Source: Hyphomicrobiales bacterium
GTDB taxonomy: Bacteria > Pseudomonadota > Alphaproteobacteria > Rhizobiales > Beijerinckiaceae
Reading direction: 5' to 3'
Assembly: GCA_019075905.1 (NCBI GenBank)
Contig: JAGXAM010000006.1
Coordinates: 79,731-143,730 of the forward strand
DNA length: 64,000 bases
The notes under the pieces were generated by a model. The model was not told the DNA's origin. It saw only the letters and a list, made by a program, of their open reading frames with translations, and made no database searches. Numbering within the stretch: position 1 is the first letter of the stretch; the number at the start of each line of letters is the position of its first letter. Both the position numbers and the translations under genes were made by a program. Positions 36,494 to 45,311 of this stretch are shown in pieces.

Positions 36494-36604
36494 CTCACCT
36501 CTCCCGTTGCCAAGCGCTCGATTTCAGCACTTAACATTTCCCGCGCCATACGGCACAACGCCATCCACTGCCCACGCATTCCTGCCAATATATCTGGACC
36601 CAGC

Positions 36605-37984
36605 ATGTCTGAAACGAAAGTCACGTCTCCTGCCATCGTCCGTTTTGCGCCCTCACCCACCGGGCGCATTCATATTGGCAATGCCCGCACGGCACTCTTT
36701 AATCAACTTTTTGCGTGGCAATTCGATGGCAGATTCGTACTGCGCTTTGATGACACTGATGTCGAGCGCTCGCGCGAGGAATTTGCCGCCAGCATCGTCA
36801 CCGATCTCGCCTGGCTCGGCATCAAGCCGGATGTGGTCGTGCGCCAGTCGCAACGGGTTGCCCTTTATGAGGCTGCGGCCGCGCGGCTGCGCGCTGCCGG
36901 GCGCCTTTACCCCTGCTATGAAACCCCGGACGAACTCGACCGACGCCGCAAGCGCCAGCAGGCACGCGGCCTGCCGCCGGTCTATGACCGCGCCGCCCTG
37001 CACCTCACCGACGCCGATCGCGCCGCGCTTGAGGCTGAAGGCCGCCGCCCGCACTGGCGTTTCCGGCTCGATCCCGGCGACGTGACCTGGGAAGATCTGG
37101 TGCGCGGTCATTGCCATGCCGATGCCGGATCCCTGTCCGACCCGGTGCTGGTGCGCGAGGATGACTCGTTTCTCTACACCCTGCCCTCGGTGGTCGATGA
37201 TCTTGATCTGGGCATCACCCATGTCATCCGCGGCGAGGATCACGTCACCAACACCGCCGTTCAGCTGCAGATTTTTGCAGCATTGGGTGATGGCCGCCCG
37301 GCACCGCGTTTTGCCCACCATAACCTGCTGACGACAGCCAGCGGCGAGGGTCTCTCGAAGCGCTCCGGCGCCCTGTCGCTCACCAGCCTGCGTGAACATG
37401 GCATCGAGGCCCTCGCTGTCGCGGCGTTGGCGGTGCTGACCGGCACCTCGGCCGCAGTTCACCCCGTCGCCTCGCTGGCGGAACTCGTGGCCTTGTTCGA
37501 CCTTGGCCATGTCTCGCGCACCTCGGCTAAATTCGATGAGGCCGAACTTGAGGTGCTGTCGGCGCGCACGCTGCATATATTGCCGCTCGCCGCCATCGAG
37601 GAGCGCCTTGCCGCTCTCGGTATCACACGCGCTGCCGCGATCGATCTTGACGCCTTCTGGCTGGCGGTGCGCGGCAATCTCGCGCAGCTCGCCGATGCCA
37701 GACTGTGGTGGCAGGTGGTCACCGGCCCAATCACACCGCTGGTCGAGGATGCTGACTTATTGGCCGCCGCCAGCGCCGCGCTGCCGCAAGGCCCCCTCGA
37801 TGGCACGAGTTGGAAGACCTGGACCGACAGCCTGAAAGCTGCCACCGGCCGCAAGGGCAAGGCGCTTTACCATCCGCTGCGGCTAGCCTTGACCGGCCAT
37901 GAGAGCGGGCCTGATCTTGCAGCACTTCTGCCCTTGATCGGCCCGCAAAAGGCGGCCCTGCGGCTCGCCGGCAAGACCGGCTAG
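36605..37984 (+). CDS. gltX: glutamate--tRNA ligase
   Basis: This class I synthetase charges tRNA-Glu, and in many bacteria lacking GlnRS it also misacylates tRNA-Gln. The HIGH-type signature is [12 protein letters not shown] (HIGN at 23-26), and the KMSKS counterpart is GLSKRSG (near residue 252). The core has [18 protein letters not shown] and HHNLL segments. The 459-residue length fits. The relatively short sequence and the LSKRSG motif resemble the second GluRS carried by many alphaproteobacteria. A further copy elsewhere is likely but not visible here. It is divergent from the glycosyltransferase gene. The upstream spacer holds an AATATAT stretch but no strong ribosome-binding site. Confidence 0.93.
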   Translation: MSETKVTSPAIVRFAPSPTGRIHIGNARTALFNQLFAWQFDGRFVLRFDDTDVERSREEFAASIVTDLAWLGIKPDVVVRQSQRVALYEAAAARLRAAGRLYPCYETPDELDRRRKRQQARGLPPVYDRAALHLTDADRAALEAEGRRPHWRFRLDPGDVTWEDLVRGHCHADAGSLSDPVLVREDDSFLYTLPSVVDDLDLGITHVIRGEDHVTNTAVQLQIFAALGDGRPAPRFAHHNLLTTASGEGLSKRSGALSLTSLREHGIEALAVAALAVLTGTSAAVHPVASLAELVALFDLGHVSRTSAKFDEAELEVLSARTLHILPLAAIEERLAALGITRAAAIDLDAFWLAVRGNLAQLADARLWWQVVTGPITPLVEDADLLAAASAALPQGPLDGTSWKTWTDSLKAATGRKGKALYHPLRLALTGHESGPDLAALLPLIGPQKAALRLAGKTG

Positions 37985-37998
37985 GCGATAGGCCGCGC

Positions 37999-39165
37999 TC
38001 AGGGCGGCGGCAGCGGCGCGCTGGTGATGCCGCCGTCATGGCGCAGCGGCAAGGGAGCGCGGCGCTGGCTGACGGCGTGCCGAGGCCTCGCAGCCACCGG
38101 CATCTGCCCGCCCTTCAGTTGCAGGGCAGGCGTGCCCGCCAGCTTTGGCTGCCCCATTCGTACAGATTGCTGCTGGGTGACAATGATATCATTGGCATCC
38201 TCATGGCCGAGCAGCGTTTCGGCATCCGATTTGGCCAGCGCCTGCGCCCAGCTTTCGCCCGGCGGCTTGCAACCGCACCCCTGGACATGCGTTTTGCGGA
38301 ACAGGAACGCATTCGGCAAATCCTGATAGGATTGACCATTGGCTGAGCGCGCCGTGCCAATATCCGCACCAACCGCCATGGAATACAATTCCACCGCCGC
38401 ATTGGGGCAGCGCGCCGTGCACAATTGCTGCAGCGCTGCGACACTATGGTGCCAGGCCGAATAGGACACCGGGAAGAAACCGCCGTCGCACTCGCGCACG
38501 CATATGGCCATACTGCCGCCGCTGAGGTGCCGCCCCGATGAGGCCGGGCCGGCGGGATTGTCGATCACCGGCGGCAGCTGGGTGCCGTCATCGGATGCAC
38601 CGCGTGCGGGAATGGCATTGTCGCTGCTGGCGCCATCATTGCCTGGCTGGTTGAACGGCGCCTGATGATGCCCGAACAAGGCGTTAAGCAGCCCGCCGGG
38701 GCCATTCTGCGTTGGCGTTGGCGCCGGTTGCCCGAGGCAGAGCGCGGCATATTGTCCACGCAACGCCCCGACTTCGACCCGGTTATTGCCGCCACCGGCC
38801 CCGAGCCGCTCCATGATGTTGGAAAGATCGATCCGCATCTGGCTGATCCTCGCGTTGAGCGCTCCGCATTGCGGCGGCGGATTCTTGCCAAAAAACAAAA
38901 ACTTGCGGTTGGAACAGCCAATTGAATTGGCATAGGCGGAGGTGCGCTCGATCTGCTGTTGCTGGCGCGCCGCCATCTCGCGAAGCCGCCCGGCATCCCC
39001 CGGGCCCTGATGCTCAAGGGCAAATATGCGCTGGCGAAGCGCAACGCACTGGCGTGACTGCGCCAGAGCCGAAGACACGCCCGTCACCAGCATCAACGAT
39101 CCCACAGCCATGGCCAGCACCAGCTTGCTGCGCAGAATGTGTCTTGCGATGCGACTGCGGCCCAC
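37999..39165 (-). CDS. exported DUF2865 protein
   Basis: This 388-residue protein has a signal-like hydrophobic segment (LVLAMAVGSLMLVTGVSSALAQ, about 15-36) and a DUF2865 core near the middle: MAICVRECDGGFFPVSYSAWHHSVAALQQLCTARCPNAAVELYSM. A further Cys-rich piece, THVQGCGCKPPGESW, follows. DUF2865 proteins are restricted largely to Hyphomicrobiales and have no established function. The N-terminal half carries a Gln/Arg-rich probable helix and a low-complexity middle. The GTG at 39165 has a GGGTGG site upstream. It converges on gltX with a 14-base gap. Confidence 0.85.
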   Translation of the reverse strand: MGRSRIARHILRSKLVLAMAVGSLMLVTGVSSALAQSRQCVALRQRIFALEHQGPGDAGRLREMAARQQQQIERTSAYANSIGCSNRKFLFFGKNPPPQCGALNARISQMRIDLSNIMERLGAGGGNNRVEVGALRGQYAALCLGQPAPTPTQNGPGGLLNALFGHHQAPFNQPGNDGASSDNAIPARGASDDGTQLPPVIDNPAGPASSGRHLSGGSMAICVRECDGGFFPVSYSAWHHSVAALQQLCTARCPNAAVELYSMAVGADIGTARSANGQSYQDLPNAFLFRKTHVQGCGCKPPGESWAQALAKSDAETLLGHEDANDIIVTQQQSVRMGQPKLAGTPALQLKGGQMPVAARPRHAVSQRRAPLPLRHDGGITSAPLPPP

Positions 39166-39309
39166 ATACCACCCATTGAACGACTAGCATAAGCGAATCA
39201 ATCGCTTGCCCACGACCACCATAGTGCTAGTTTGCGGCTGCGGCAAAATGATGGTTTGGTTGGCACCTCGGGCAAGCGCTGAGCTGCCCTCAAACCCCGA
39301 GGATCCGTC

Positions 39310-39915
39310 ATGAATGATTTTGACCGGTGGCAAACACGCTTTGCCAGCCCTGATTATGTTTTTGGCACAGAACCCAATGAATTTCTGGTGCGCTGCAAGC
39401 CCTTGCTGCCGAAATCCGGCAAGGCCCTGGCCCTGGCCGATGGCGAGGGACGCAATGGCGTCTGGCTGGCGCAGCAGGGGCTGGACGTGCTTTCGGTTGA
39501 TTTTTCACCCCTCGCCCAGGCGAAGGCCCGCAGTCTTGCCGCCGCACGCGGCGTCGCCATAACCTGCGCCGAACTCGATCTTTCAACCTATGACTGGCCG
39601 GCGCAAAGCTTTGACGTCATTGCCGATATCTTCACGCAATTCACCCCGCCGCACCAGCGTGCGGCCAAATGGGACGGCGCCCGCCGCGCCCTCAAGCCGG
39701 GCGGTTTGCTGATCATGCAGGGCTATAGCGTCAAGCAGATTGAATATGGCACCGGCGGGCCGAGAGACCCTGCCCATCTTTATACACGCGCGCTGGTTGA
39801 GGCGGCCTTCGCCGGCTGGAACGACGTGCATATCTACGAGGACGACGCCGTGATCCGCGAAGGCTCCGGCCATTCCGGCATGTCGGCGCTGATCGGGCTG
39901 ACGGCGCGCGCCTGA
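39310..39915 (+). CDS. class I SAM-dependent methyltransferase
   Basis: This small methyltransferase of 201 residues has a seven-beta-strand fold. SAM-binding motif I is KALALADGEGRNGVWLAQQGLDVLSVDFSP, followed by a post-I acidic residue and FDVIADIFTQFTPPHQRAAKWDGARRALKPGGLLIMQGY (motifs II/III). The DGEGRNG variant places it near TehB and thiol/tellurite methyltransferase-like enzymes, but substrate prediction is not possible from sequence. The ATG follows a GAGGA site. It is transcribed alone and converges on the OmpW-like gene. Confidence 0.85.
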   Translation: MNDFDRWQTRFASPDYVFGTEPNEFLVRCKPLLPKSGKALALADGEGRNGVWLAQQGLDVLSVDFSPLAQAKARSLAAARGVAITCAELDLSTYDWPAQSFDVIADIFTQFTPPHQRAAKWDGARRALKPGGLLIMQGYSVKQIEYGTGGPRDPAHLYTRALVEAAFAGWNDVHIYEDDAVIREGSGHSGMSALIGLTARA

Positions 39916-39941
39916 GGCCCAGAACCGTCTGCGATAAAGCG

Positions 39942-39972
39942 GGGCGCGCGCGCCGGCAAAGGCGCCGCGCCC
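39942..39972. repeat. GC-rich inverted repeat between converging genes
   Basis: GGGCGCG (39942-39948) pairs with CGCGCCC (39966-39972), with an additional inner GCC/GGC pairing. The region separates the methyltransferase gene from the converging porin gene. It may terminate both but lacks a T-run. Confidence 0.4.
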
Positions 39973-39980
39973 TGCAGATG

Positions 39981-40724
39981 TCAGAAGCGGTACACCACAC
40001 CCGTAGTCAGCAGCCAGGGCTGATAATGAGTGTGCTGCTCGCTGGCGAGCGGAACCGGCACGCCAGCAATGCCAGTGGCATGCGACTTGCCATAGGCGAA
40101 CACTTTTTTCACGTCGAACGTGACGCCCCAGTGCCGGTCAATCATCACATCCGTGCCCGCCTGCAGCACAAGGCCGACGGTCGGATCAACGGTGACGCCG
40201 GTATCAAGTCCATCGCTCTGGCGGAACGAGAACAACGGCGCGATACCGATGCCGAGATAGGGCTGGAACGCGCCAAGCTGGGTGAAATGATAATCCACAG
40301 TCAGCGGCACGATCGCCGGCATCACGGTCGCCAGCCGCGTTCCCACCGGCGGCAAGCCGCCGCCACCGTTACCGGTTGTCGTGACCTTGGCATCAAGCGG
40401 CAGGCCAACGGCAATTTCCGCGGACACATTATTCGTCAGGAAATAGCCAAATTGCGCGCCGAGCGTGAACACATCGGCAATTTTCGCGCCAACGCCAAGA
40501 AGCTCAAGCAGCGGAAGACCCGGCCCAGGTTGCGCATACAGTGTCGACTGGCTGGTGTTGAGGCCATAGGTAACACCAAGCCGCATGAAAAACCCAAGGT
40601 TATCCACAACCGGCGCCGGACCTTTTAGCACCGGGGCATGATCTTGCGAGGGCAGATCGGCCGCCCGCGCCAGCGTTGCCACAGCGCAACTGGCGAGCGC
40701 ACCCAGCAATACACCCCGAACCAT
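39981..40724 (-). CDS. OmpW-family outer membrane protein
   Basis: OmpW proteins form eight-stranded outer-membrane beta barrels that admit small hydrophobic molecules. This 247-residue protein has a signal peptide (VRGVLLGALASCAVATLARA), alternating hydrophobic strands, and the family hallmark TLTVDYHF-type segment (VPLTVDYHFTQLGAFQPYLGIGIAP). It ends in VVYRF with the terminal Phe required for BAM recognition. Expression is probably regulated, since a TGTGACA palindrome lies about 110 bases upstream of the start. The gene stands alone between methyltransferase and holC. Confidence 0.88.
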   Translation of the reverse strand: MVRGVLLGALASCAVATLARAADLPSQDHAPVLKGPAPVVDNLGFFMRLGVTYGLNTSQSTLYAQPGPGLPLLELLGVGAKIADVFTLGAQFGYFLTNNVSAEIAVGLPLDAKVTTTGNGGGGLPPVGTRLATVMPAIVPLTVDYHFTQLGAFQPYLGIGIAPLFSFRQSDGLDTGVTVDPTVGLVLQAGTDVMIDRHWGVTFDVKKVFAYGKSHATGIAGVPVPLASEQHTHYQPWLLTTGVVYRF

Positions 40725-40834
40725 GGAATATGAAATTTTATGCGTATACTTTCTCCCGCCTTCTCAAGGAAACAAGCGAAATTTTGGCGGCAAGGTCAAG
40801 TCAATTCCGTTCATATAGGAACTTTAGCACATAT

Positions 40835-40852
40835 TGTGACAGATATGTCACA
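40835..40852. promoter_or_regulatory. palindromic operator candidate upstream of ompW-like gene
   Basis: TGTGACA-GATA-TGTCACA is a perfect 7-base inverted repeat with a 4-base centre, located 111 to 128 bases upstream of the porin start and just downstream of holC. It resembles CRP/FNR-type half sites, but the TGTGA arms are 8 apart instead of 6. The regulator is unknown. Confidence 0.45.
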
Positions 40853-40877
40853 GGTTGTGCGGCGATCATCGGCTTGC

Positions 40878-41354
40878 TCACGCCTTCTTCTGCCAGCCGC
40901 CGTCCTGTGTCTGCTGCCAGTAGGACAGGACGTGGCTTGAGGCTTTCAGGGCGCGCCATTGCTCACGCGCCGTCGCAACGCTGGAATCGTCACGCCCGTC
41001 AAACAGGATAACCACCCTGAGGTGCGGTTCCGGCGCCCCGGCAGACGCCGGCGCGAGGCAGGCAGTAGGGTCGGCCCCGGCCACCAAAAATCGCACCTGC
41101 GCGCCATTGGGGGTTTCCGGGCCGGTTGTCAGATAGACCGGCTGGTTTTCGGGATGGGCATCGGCGCTGGTGCCATGCGGCAAAAACGAATCGTCCCGAA
41201 AGGTCCAGAGCAGCGTATCGAGGCTTTGCATCAGCTCGGCCTGCGGTGTCTCGATCACCACACGCCAGCCGCGCGCCCGGGATTTTTCAACAAGGCCGGG
41301 CAACACCGCCTCGATGCGCTGGCGCTCAAGATGATAAAACCAGACCTCGCTCAC
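40878..41354 (-). CDS. holC: DNA polymerase III chi subunit
   Basis: The chi subunit links the clamp loader to SSB during replication. The N-terminus [32 protein letters not shown] and the [17 protein letters not shown] motif are characteristic of HolC, including the Trp residues that contact SSB. The protein has 158 residues. Its ATG overlaps the pepA stop by four bases (ATGA), a holC-pepA coupling that is conserved in many proteobacteria. Confidence 0.93.
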   Translation of the reverse strand: MSEVWFYHLERQRIEAVLPGLVEKSRARGWRVVIETPQAELMQSLDTLLWTFRDDSFLPHGTSADAHPENQPVYLTTGPETPNGAQVRFLVAGADPTACLAPASAGAPEPHLRVVILFDGRDDSSVATAREQWRALKASSHVLSYWQQTQDGGWQKKA

Positions 41355-42898
41355 GCCGGCTTGCTGCCGGTCTCGTAATAATCAGCAACCAGACGGTCGA
41401 GCAGGCGCACGCCCCAGCCCGATCCCCAGCTCTGGTTGATGTCGTTTTGCGGCGAGCCCATCGCCGTGCCGGCAATGTCGAGATGCGCCCAGGGCGTGCC
41501 ATTGATGAAGCGCTGCAGGAACTGCGCCGCCGTGATCGAGCCACCGTGGCGCCCGCCGGTATTTTTCATATCGGCGAATTTCGAGTCGATCAGCTTGTCA
41601 TAGCCAGGCCCCATCGGCATGCGCCAGACGCTCTCGCCGGTCGCCTGCCCGGCGCTGGCAAGTTGCGCGCTCAGCGCATCATTATTGGAGAACAGCCCGG
41701 CATGATCCTGCCCCAGCGCCACGATGATCGCCCCGGTCAGCGTCGCCAGATTGATCATGAAGGCCGGCTTGAAGCGGTCCTGCACATACCAGAGCACGTC
41801 GGCGAGGACGAGCCGCCCCTCGGCATCGGTATTGATCACCTCGATGGTCTGGCCGGACATGGATTTGACAATGTCACCGGGCCGGTAGGCATTGCCGTCG
41901 GGCATGTTCTCGACAATGCCGATGGCGCCGATCACGTCGACCTTGGCCTTGCGGGACGCCAGCGCATGCATCAACCCGACGACGCAGGCCGCGCCACCCA
42001 TGTCGCCCTTCATGTCTTCCATGCCGGCCGCAGGCTTGATCGAAATGCCGCCGGTATCGAACACCACACCCTTGCCGATGAAGGCAATGGGCTTGGCCGC
42101 GTCCTTGTCCTTGCCGGATTTCACGCCGCGCCAGCGCATGATCACCATCTGGCTGTCACGCTTCGAGCCCTGCCCTACCGCCAGCAAAGCCCCCATGCCG
42201 AGCTTGGCCATGTCTTTCTCGCCGAGAACCTCGACCTCGACACCCAGCGCGGTCAATTCCTTGGCGCGCTTGGCAAATTCCTCGGGAAACAGCACATTCG
42301 GCGGCTCGTTGACCAGATCGCGCGCCAGCGCGACGCCCTCGGTCAGACCGGCTTGCCGCGCCAGCGCCTTTTTGACGGCAGCGGCATCAGCCACCAAAAA
42401 TGTCACATCATTTTGGTGATTATTTTCAGTATCATCAGCCTTTTTGCTCTTGTAACGGTTGAACTTGTAATCGCGCAATTGCAGCCCGGTCACCATGTCG
42501 CAAATGGCCTCAGCCGCCCATGCCGGAGCGCCCGGAGCCTCGCACAGGATGCGGCTTTCACCGCCCGAAAGCCTGGCGCGAATCTTGCCGCCAAGATGCA
42601 GGTGCCGGGTCGGTGCCGGTGCTTCCTTTCCGTCCTTGTCACCCTGACCAAAAACGATCAGCCGCGCGCAGCCAAGCCCGGTCGGCGCCAGCATATCCAG
42701 CACCTGCCCGGCCTTGCCGGTAAAGTGCGCCACCTTGGCCGCAATCGCCATGGCGGCAGCGCCGGGCTGCAGCGCTTTGGCGGTTATCGGCCCGAAGCTC
42801 AGCTCGGGGCCACAAAACGCCACGAGGGTCGCATCGGCGGCATCGCCGGCAGCGCCGTTCTTGAGGCTGGCAATTTCGATTTTCAGGTTGTCTTTCAT
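41351..42898 (-). CDS. pepA: leucyl aminopeptidase
   Basis: This hexameric, dizinc cytosolic aminopeptidase also acts as a DNA-binding protein in some bacteria. The M17 signature [14 protein letters not shown] is present, with metal ligands in [29 protein letters not shown] and the catalytic Lys/Arg in that region. The N-terminal macro-like domain covers about the first 160 residues. Length is 515. It is the first gene of pepA-holC and is divergent from the lptF operon, leaving a 209-base shared promoter region. Confidence 0.95.
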   Translation of the reverse strand: MKDNLKIEIASLKNGAAGDAADATLVAFCGPELSFGPITAKALQPGAAAMAIAAKVAHFTGKAGQVLDMLAPTGLGCARLIVFGQGDKDGKEAPAPTRHLHLGGKIRARLSGGESRILCEAPGAPAWAAEAICDMVTGLQLRDYKFNRYKSKKADDTENNHQNDVTFLVADAAAVKKALARQAGLTEGVALARDLVNEPPNVLFPEEFAKRAKELTALGVEVEVLGEKDMAKLGMGALLAVGQGSKRDSQMVIMRWRGVKSGKDKDAAKPIAFIGKGVVFDTGGISIKPAAGMEDMKGDMGGAACVVGLMHALASRKAKVDVIGAIGIVENMPDGNAYRPGDIVKSMSGQTIEVINTDAEGRLVLADVLWYVQDRFKPAFMINLATLTGAIIVALGQDHAGLFSNNDALSAQLASAGQATGESVWRMPMGPGYDKLIDSKFADMKNTGGRHGGSITAAQFLQRFINGTPWAHLDIAGTAMGSPQNDINQSWGSGWGVRLLDRLVADYYETGSKPA

Positions 42899-43107
42899 AA
42901 GGGCTCCTGCCGGTCAGTTGCCGCTATCATGGGGATTTTGCCCGCGAACGGCAAGCGCAAAGCTATGCTGTGCCCCATGACCAGCGTCACGCGCTTGCCA
43001 CAGGTGGCCAGGATTCGCACACCCCTGGCAAAATCTGCTCCCGGGGGCGGCAAATCCTATGCTAAGCCTGTCATGTGATTAGGGATTTTTGGCACGAATC
43101 GTGGACT

Positions 43108-44229
43108 ATGGGCGTTATTGACCGTTACATGTTCAGACAGGCTGCGGGGGCTTTTATCGCCAGCCTGCTGTCGCTGACAGCCATCGTCTGGCTGACGGAA
43201 GCACTGCGCCAGATCAATGTCGTGACACTTGAGCACCAGTCCTTGCTGATTTACCTCGGCCTGACCGCTTTGGTGATTCCACCAATCATGACCATCATCA
43301 TTCCGGTGGCGCTGCTGATCGGGGTGATTTACGCCCTCAATCGCCTCAGCGGTGACAGCGAGCTCATCGTCCTCAGTGCGGGCGGGTTCAGCCCCTGGGC
43401 GATTCTGCGCCCCTATTTCGCCCTCGGCCTGGTGACGGCGCTGGTCACGGCGCTGCTGTCGCTCTGGCTGATGCCATGGAGTTTTCGCGAAACCCGCAAT
43501 GTGCTGAGTGCGGTGCAGGCGGATTTTGTCACCCATATTGCCCGGCCCGGCGCCTTCAATGTCGTCGGCGGCAGTTTCATCTTCCATTACCGCGCCAAGG
43601 GCGCCGGCAATGACCTGCGCGGCCTGTTCATGCAGGACCGGCGCGATCCCAACCAGATCAACACCTATATAGCCGAAGAGGGCGCGACGCTGACCTCCGG
43701 CACGCATCATTTCCTGCTGCTGCGGCACGGTTCGCTGCAACGCGAGACCGCCGGCAGCCAGGACCCGGCGATTGTCCAGTTCGATCAATATGCTATCGAT
43801 TTGTCCTCATTTGATGCCACCGGCCTGCGCGGAACGCCCCTGCGCCCGCGCGAAACACCGAGCTGGCAATTGCTGCGCGGCAACCTCCCCAAGGGTGTGA
43901 CACCCTCGCAAGTCCCCAGCTATTATGCCGATCTTGCTGACAGATTCCTGAGCCCGGCCTTTGCTATGGTATTGACCTTGTTTGCCTTTGCTGCCCTCGG
44001 CCGGGCTGCCAGCGTGCGACGTGGGCGCCAGAGCGCTATAGCTGCGGCCGCGTTCGCGGCGCTGATATTCCGTCTGGTGGCCTTCTGGGCCGCCGCCATC
44101 AGCCAGCGGCATATCTGGGGCATCGCCCTTTCGGTCATCTGGGTGCTGGTCAGCGGCCTGGTGCTGCTCTGGCTGATCCTGCAGCCGCAACTGGCGCAGG
44201 CCTGGCGCCAGCGAGGGTCGACGCCATGA
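43108..44229 (+). CDS. lptF: LPS export ABC transporter permease LptF
   Basis: LptF, with LptG and LptB, extracts lipopolysaccharide from the inner membrane and pushes it toward the outer membrane. It has three N-terminal helices (first MGVIDRYMFRQAAGAFIASLLSLTAIVWL), a periplasmic beta-jellyroll domain in the middle, and three C-terminal helices. I chose the ATG at 43108 because family members begin just before the RYMFRQ segment. An upstream GTG (43075) is less likely. The gene starts the lptF-lptG-lptD-surA-pdxA-ksgA operon. Its stop overlaps lptG by four bases. Confidence 0.93.
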   Translation: MGVIDRYMFRQAAGAFIASLLSLTAIVWLTEALRQINVVTLEHQSLLIYLGLTALVIPPIMTIIIPVALLIGVIYALNRLSGDSELIVLSAGGFSPWAILRPYFALGLVTALVTALLSLWLMPWSFRETRNVLSAVQADFVTHIARPGAFNVVGGSFIFHYRAKGAGNDLRGLFMQDRRDPNQINTYIAEEGATLTSGTHHFLLLRHGSLQRETAGSQDPAIVQFDQYAIDLSSFDATGLRGTPLRPRETPSWQLLRGNLPKGVTPSQVPSYYADLADRFLSPAFAMVLTLFAFAALGRAASVRRGRQSAIAAAAFAALIFRLVAFWAAAISQRHIWGIALSVIWVLVSGLVLLWLILQPQLAQAWRQRGSTP

Positions 44230-45311
44230 TCGGGCCAACATTCTCGCGCTATCTTGCCATGAATTTCCTCAAGGGTCTCGGGGTGACCTTTGGTGCCATC
44301 TTCGCGCTGATCTACATGATTGATTTCGTTGAAATGCTGCGACGCGCCGGGGGCATGCCGGGCTCATCTGTGGGCCTGATCGCCTGGCTGTGCCTGCTGC
44401 GCACCCCGAAAATCTCCGAGCAGGTGCTGCCCTTTGCCACGCTGTTTGGCACTTTGGCGGTATTCCTGATGCTGTCGCGCCGCCTTGAACTGGTGATCGC
44501 CCGCGCCGCCGGCATCTCCGCCGCGCAATTCCTCGCCATTCCGCTGGCGCTGATCGGCGGCCTCGGCGTCGCCTCGGTGATGGTCTATAACCCGCTGTCG
44601 GCGCTCGCCAAACAGCATGCCAATGTCATCGAGACCCGGCTTTTCCGCACCGGCGCCCCGCTCGATAACCCGCTCGGCCTGTGGGTGCGCCAGCGCTCCG
44701 GCGTCAACCAGTCGATCCTGCGCGCCGGTCACGCCAGCCAGAACGGCACGAAACTGTCCAATGTCGAGGCCTATCTGTTCAATCCCGACGGCGCTTTCTT
44801 TGAACGCATCGATGCCGACGCGGCCGATTATGCCGATGGCGCCTGGCACATGCACAATGTCAGGGTGCTGCGCCCGGGCCACGAGACCGAGGCGCGCACC
44901 AGCTATGACCTGCCAACCAACCTGATGGCCTCGCAGATCAACCAGACTTTCGGCAACCCTGATGCCGTGCCGTTCTGGTCACTGCCCTCGGTCATCATCA
45001 GCGCCACCAGGGCCGGGCTGCAATCGGCCCCCTATCGCCTGCGCTATCAGGGCCTGCTGGCGCGGCCGTTTTTGCTGATGGCCATGGCCCTGATCGCTGC
45101 ATCCTTTTCCTTAAGATTTTTCCGTTTTGGTGGCATGGTAAAAACGGTAATCGGTGGCATTGTTGCGGGGTTTGTGCTTTACGTCGCATCACAGTTGATC
45201 GGCGACATGGGCAGCGCTGGCTTGATCAGCGTTGCAGTGGCCGCCTGGGCACCTGCGGCGCTCGGCATGAGTATAGGAACATTGGCGCTTTTGCATCGTG
45301 AGGATGGGTAA
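44226..45311 (+). CDS. lptG: LPS export ABC transporter permease LptG
   Basis: LptG is the partner permease of LptF in the LptB2FG complex. The N-terminus (FSRYLAMNFLKGLGVTFGAIFALIYMIDFVEMLRRA) and helices at about 65-85 and 275-345 fit. The middle beta-rich periplasmic domain receives lipid from LptF. Length is 361. It overlaps lptF by four bases and abuts lptD with no gap (TAA followed by ATG), indicating coupled translation. Confidence 0.93.
   Translation: MIGPTFSRYLAMNFLKGLGVTFGAIFALIYMIDFVEMLRRAGGMPGSSVGLIAWLCLLRTPKISEQVLPFATLFGTLAVFLMLSRRLELVIARAAGISAAQFLAIPLALIGGLGVASVMVYNPLSALAKQHANVIETRLFRTGAPLDNPLGLWVRQRSGVNQSILRAGHASQNGTKLSNVEAYLFNPDGAFFERIDADAADYADGAWHMHNVRVLRPGHETEARTSYDLPTNLMASQINQTFGNPDAVPFWSLPSVIISATRAGLQSAPYRLRYQGLLARPFLLMAMALIAASFSLRFFRFGGMVKTVIGGIVAGFVLYVASQLIGDMGSAGLISVAVAAWAPAALGMSIGTLALLHREDG

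Noticed and set aside
40835..40852. Calling the palindrome upstream of the porin a canonical CRP site.
   Set aside because: The TGTGA arms are 8 bases apart, not 6, so I list it only as an unspecified operator candidate.
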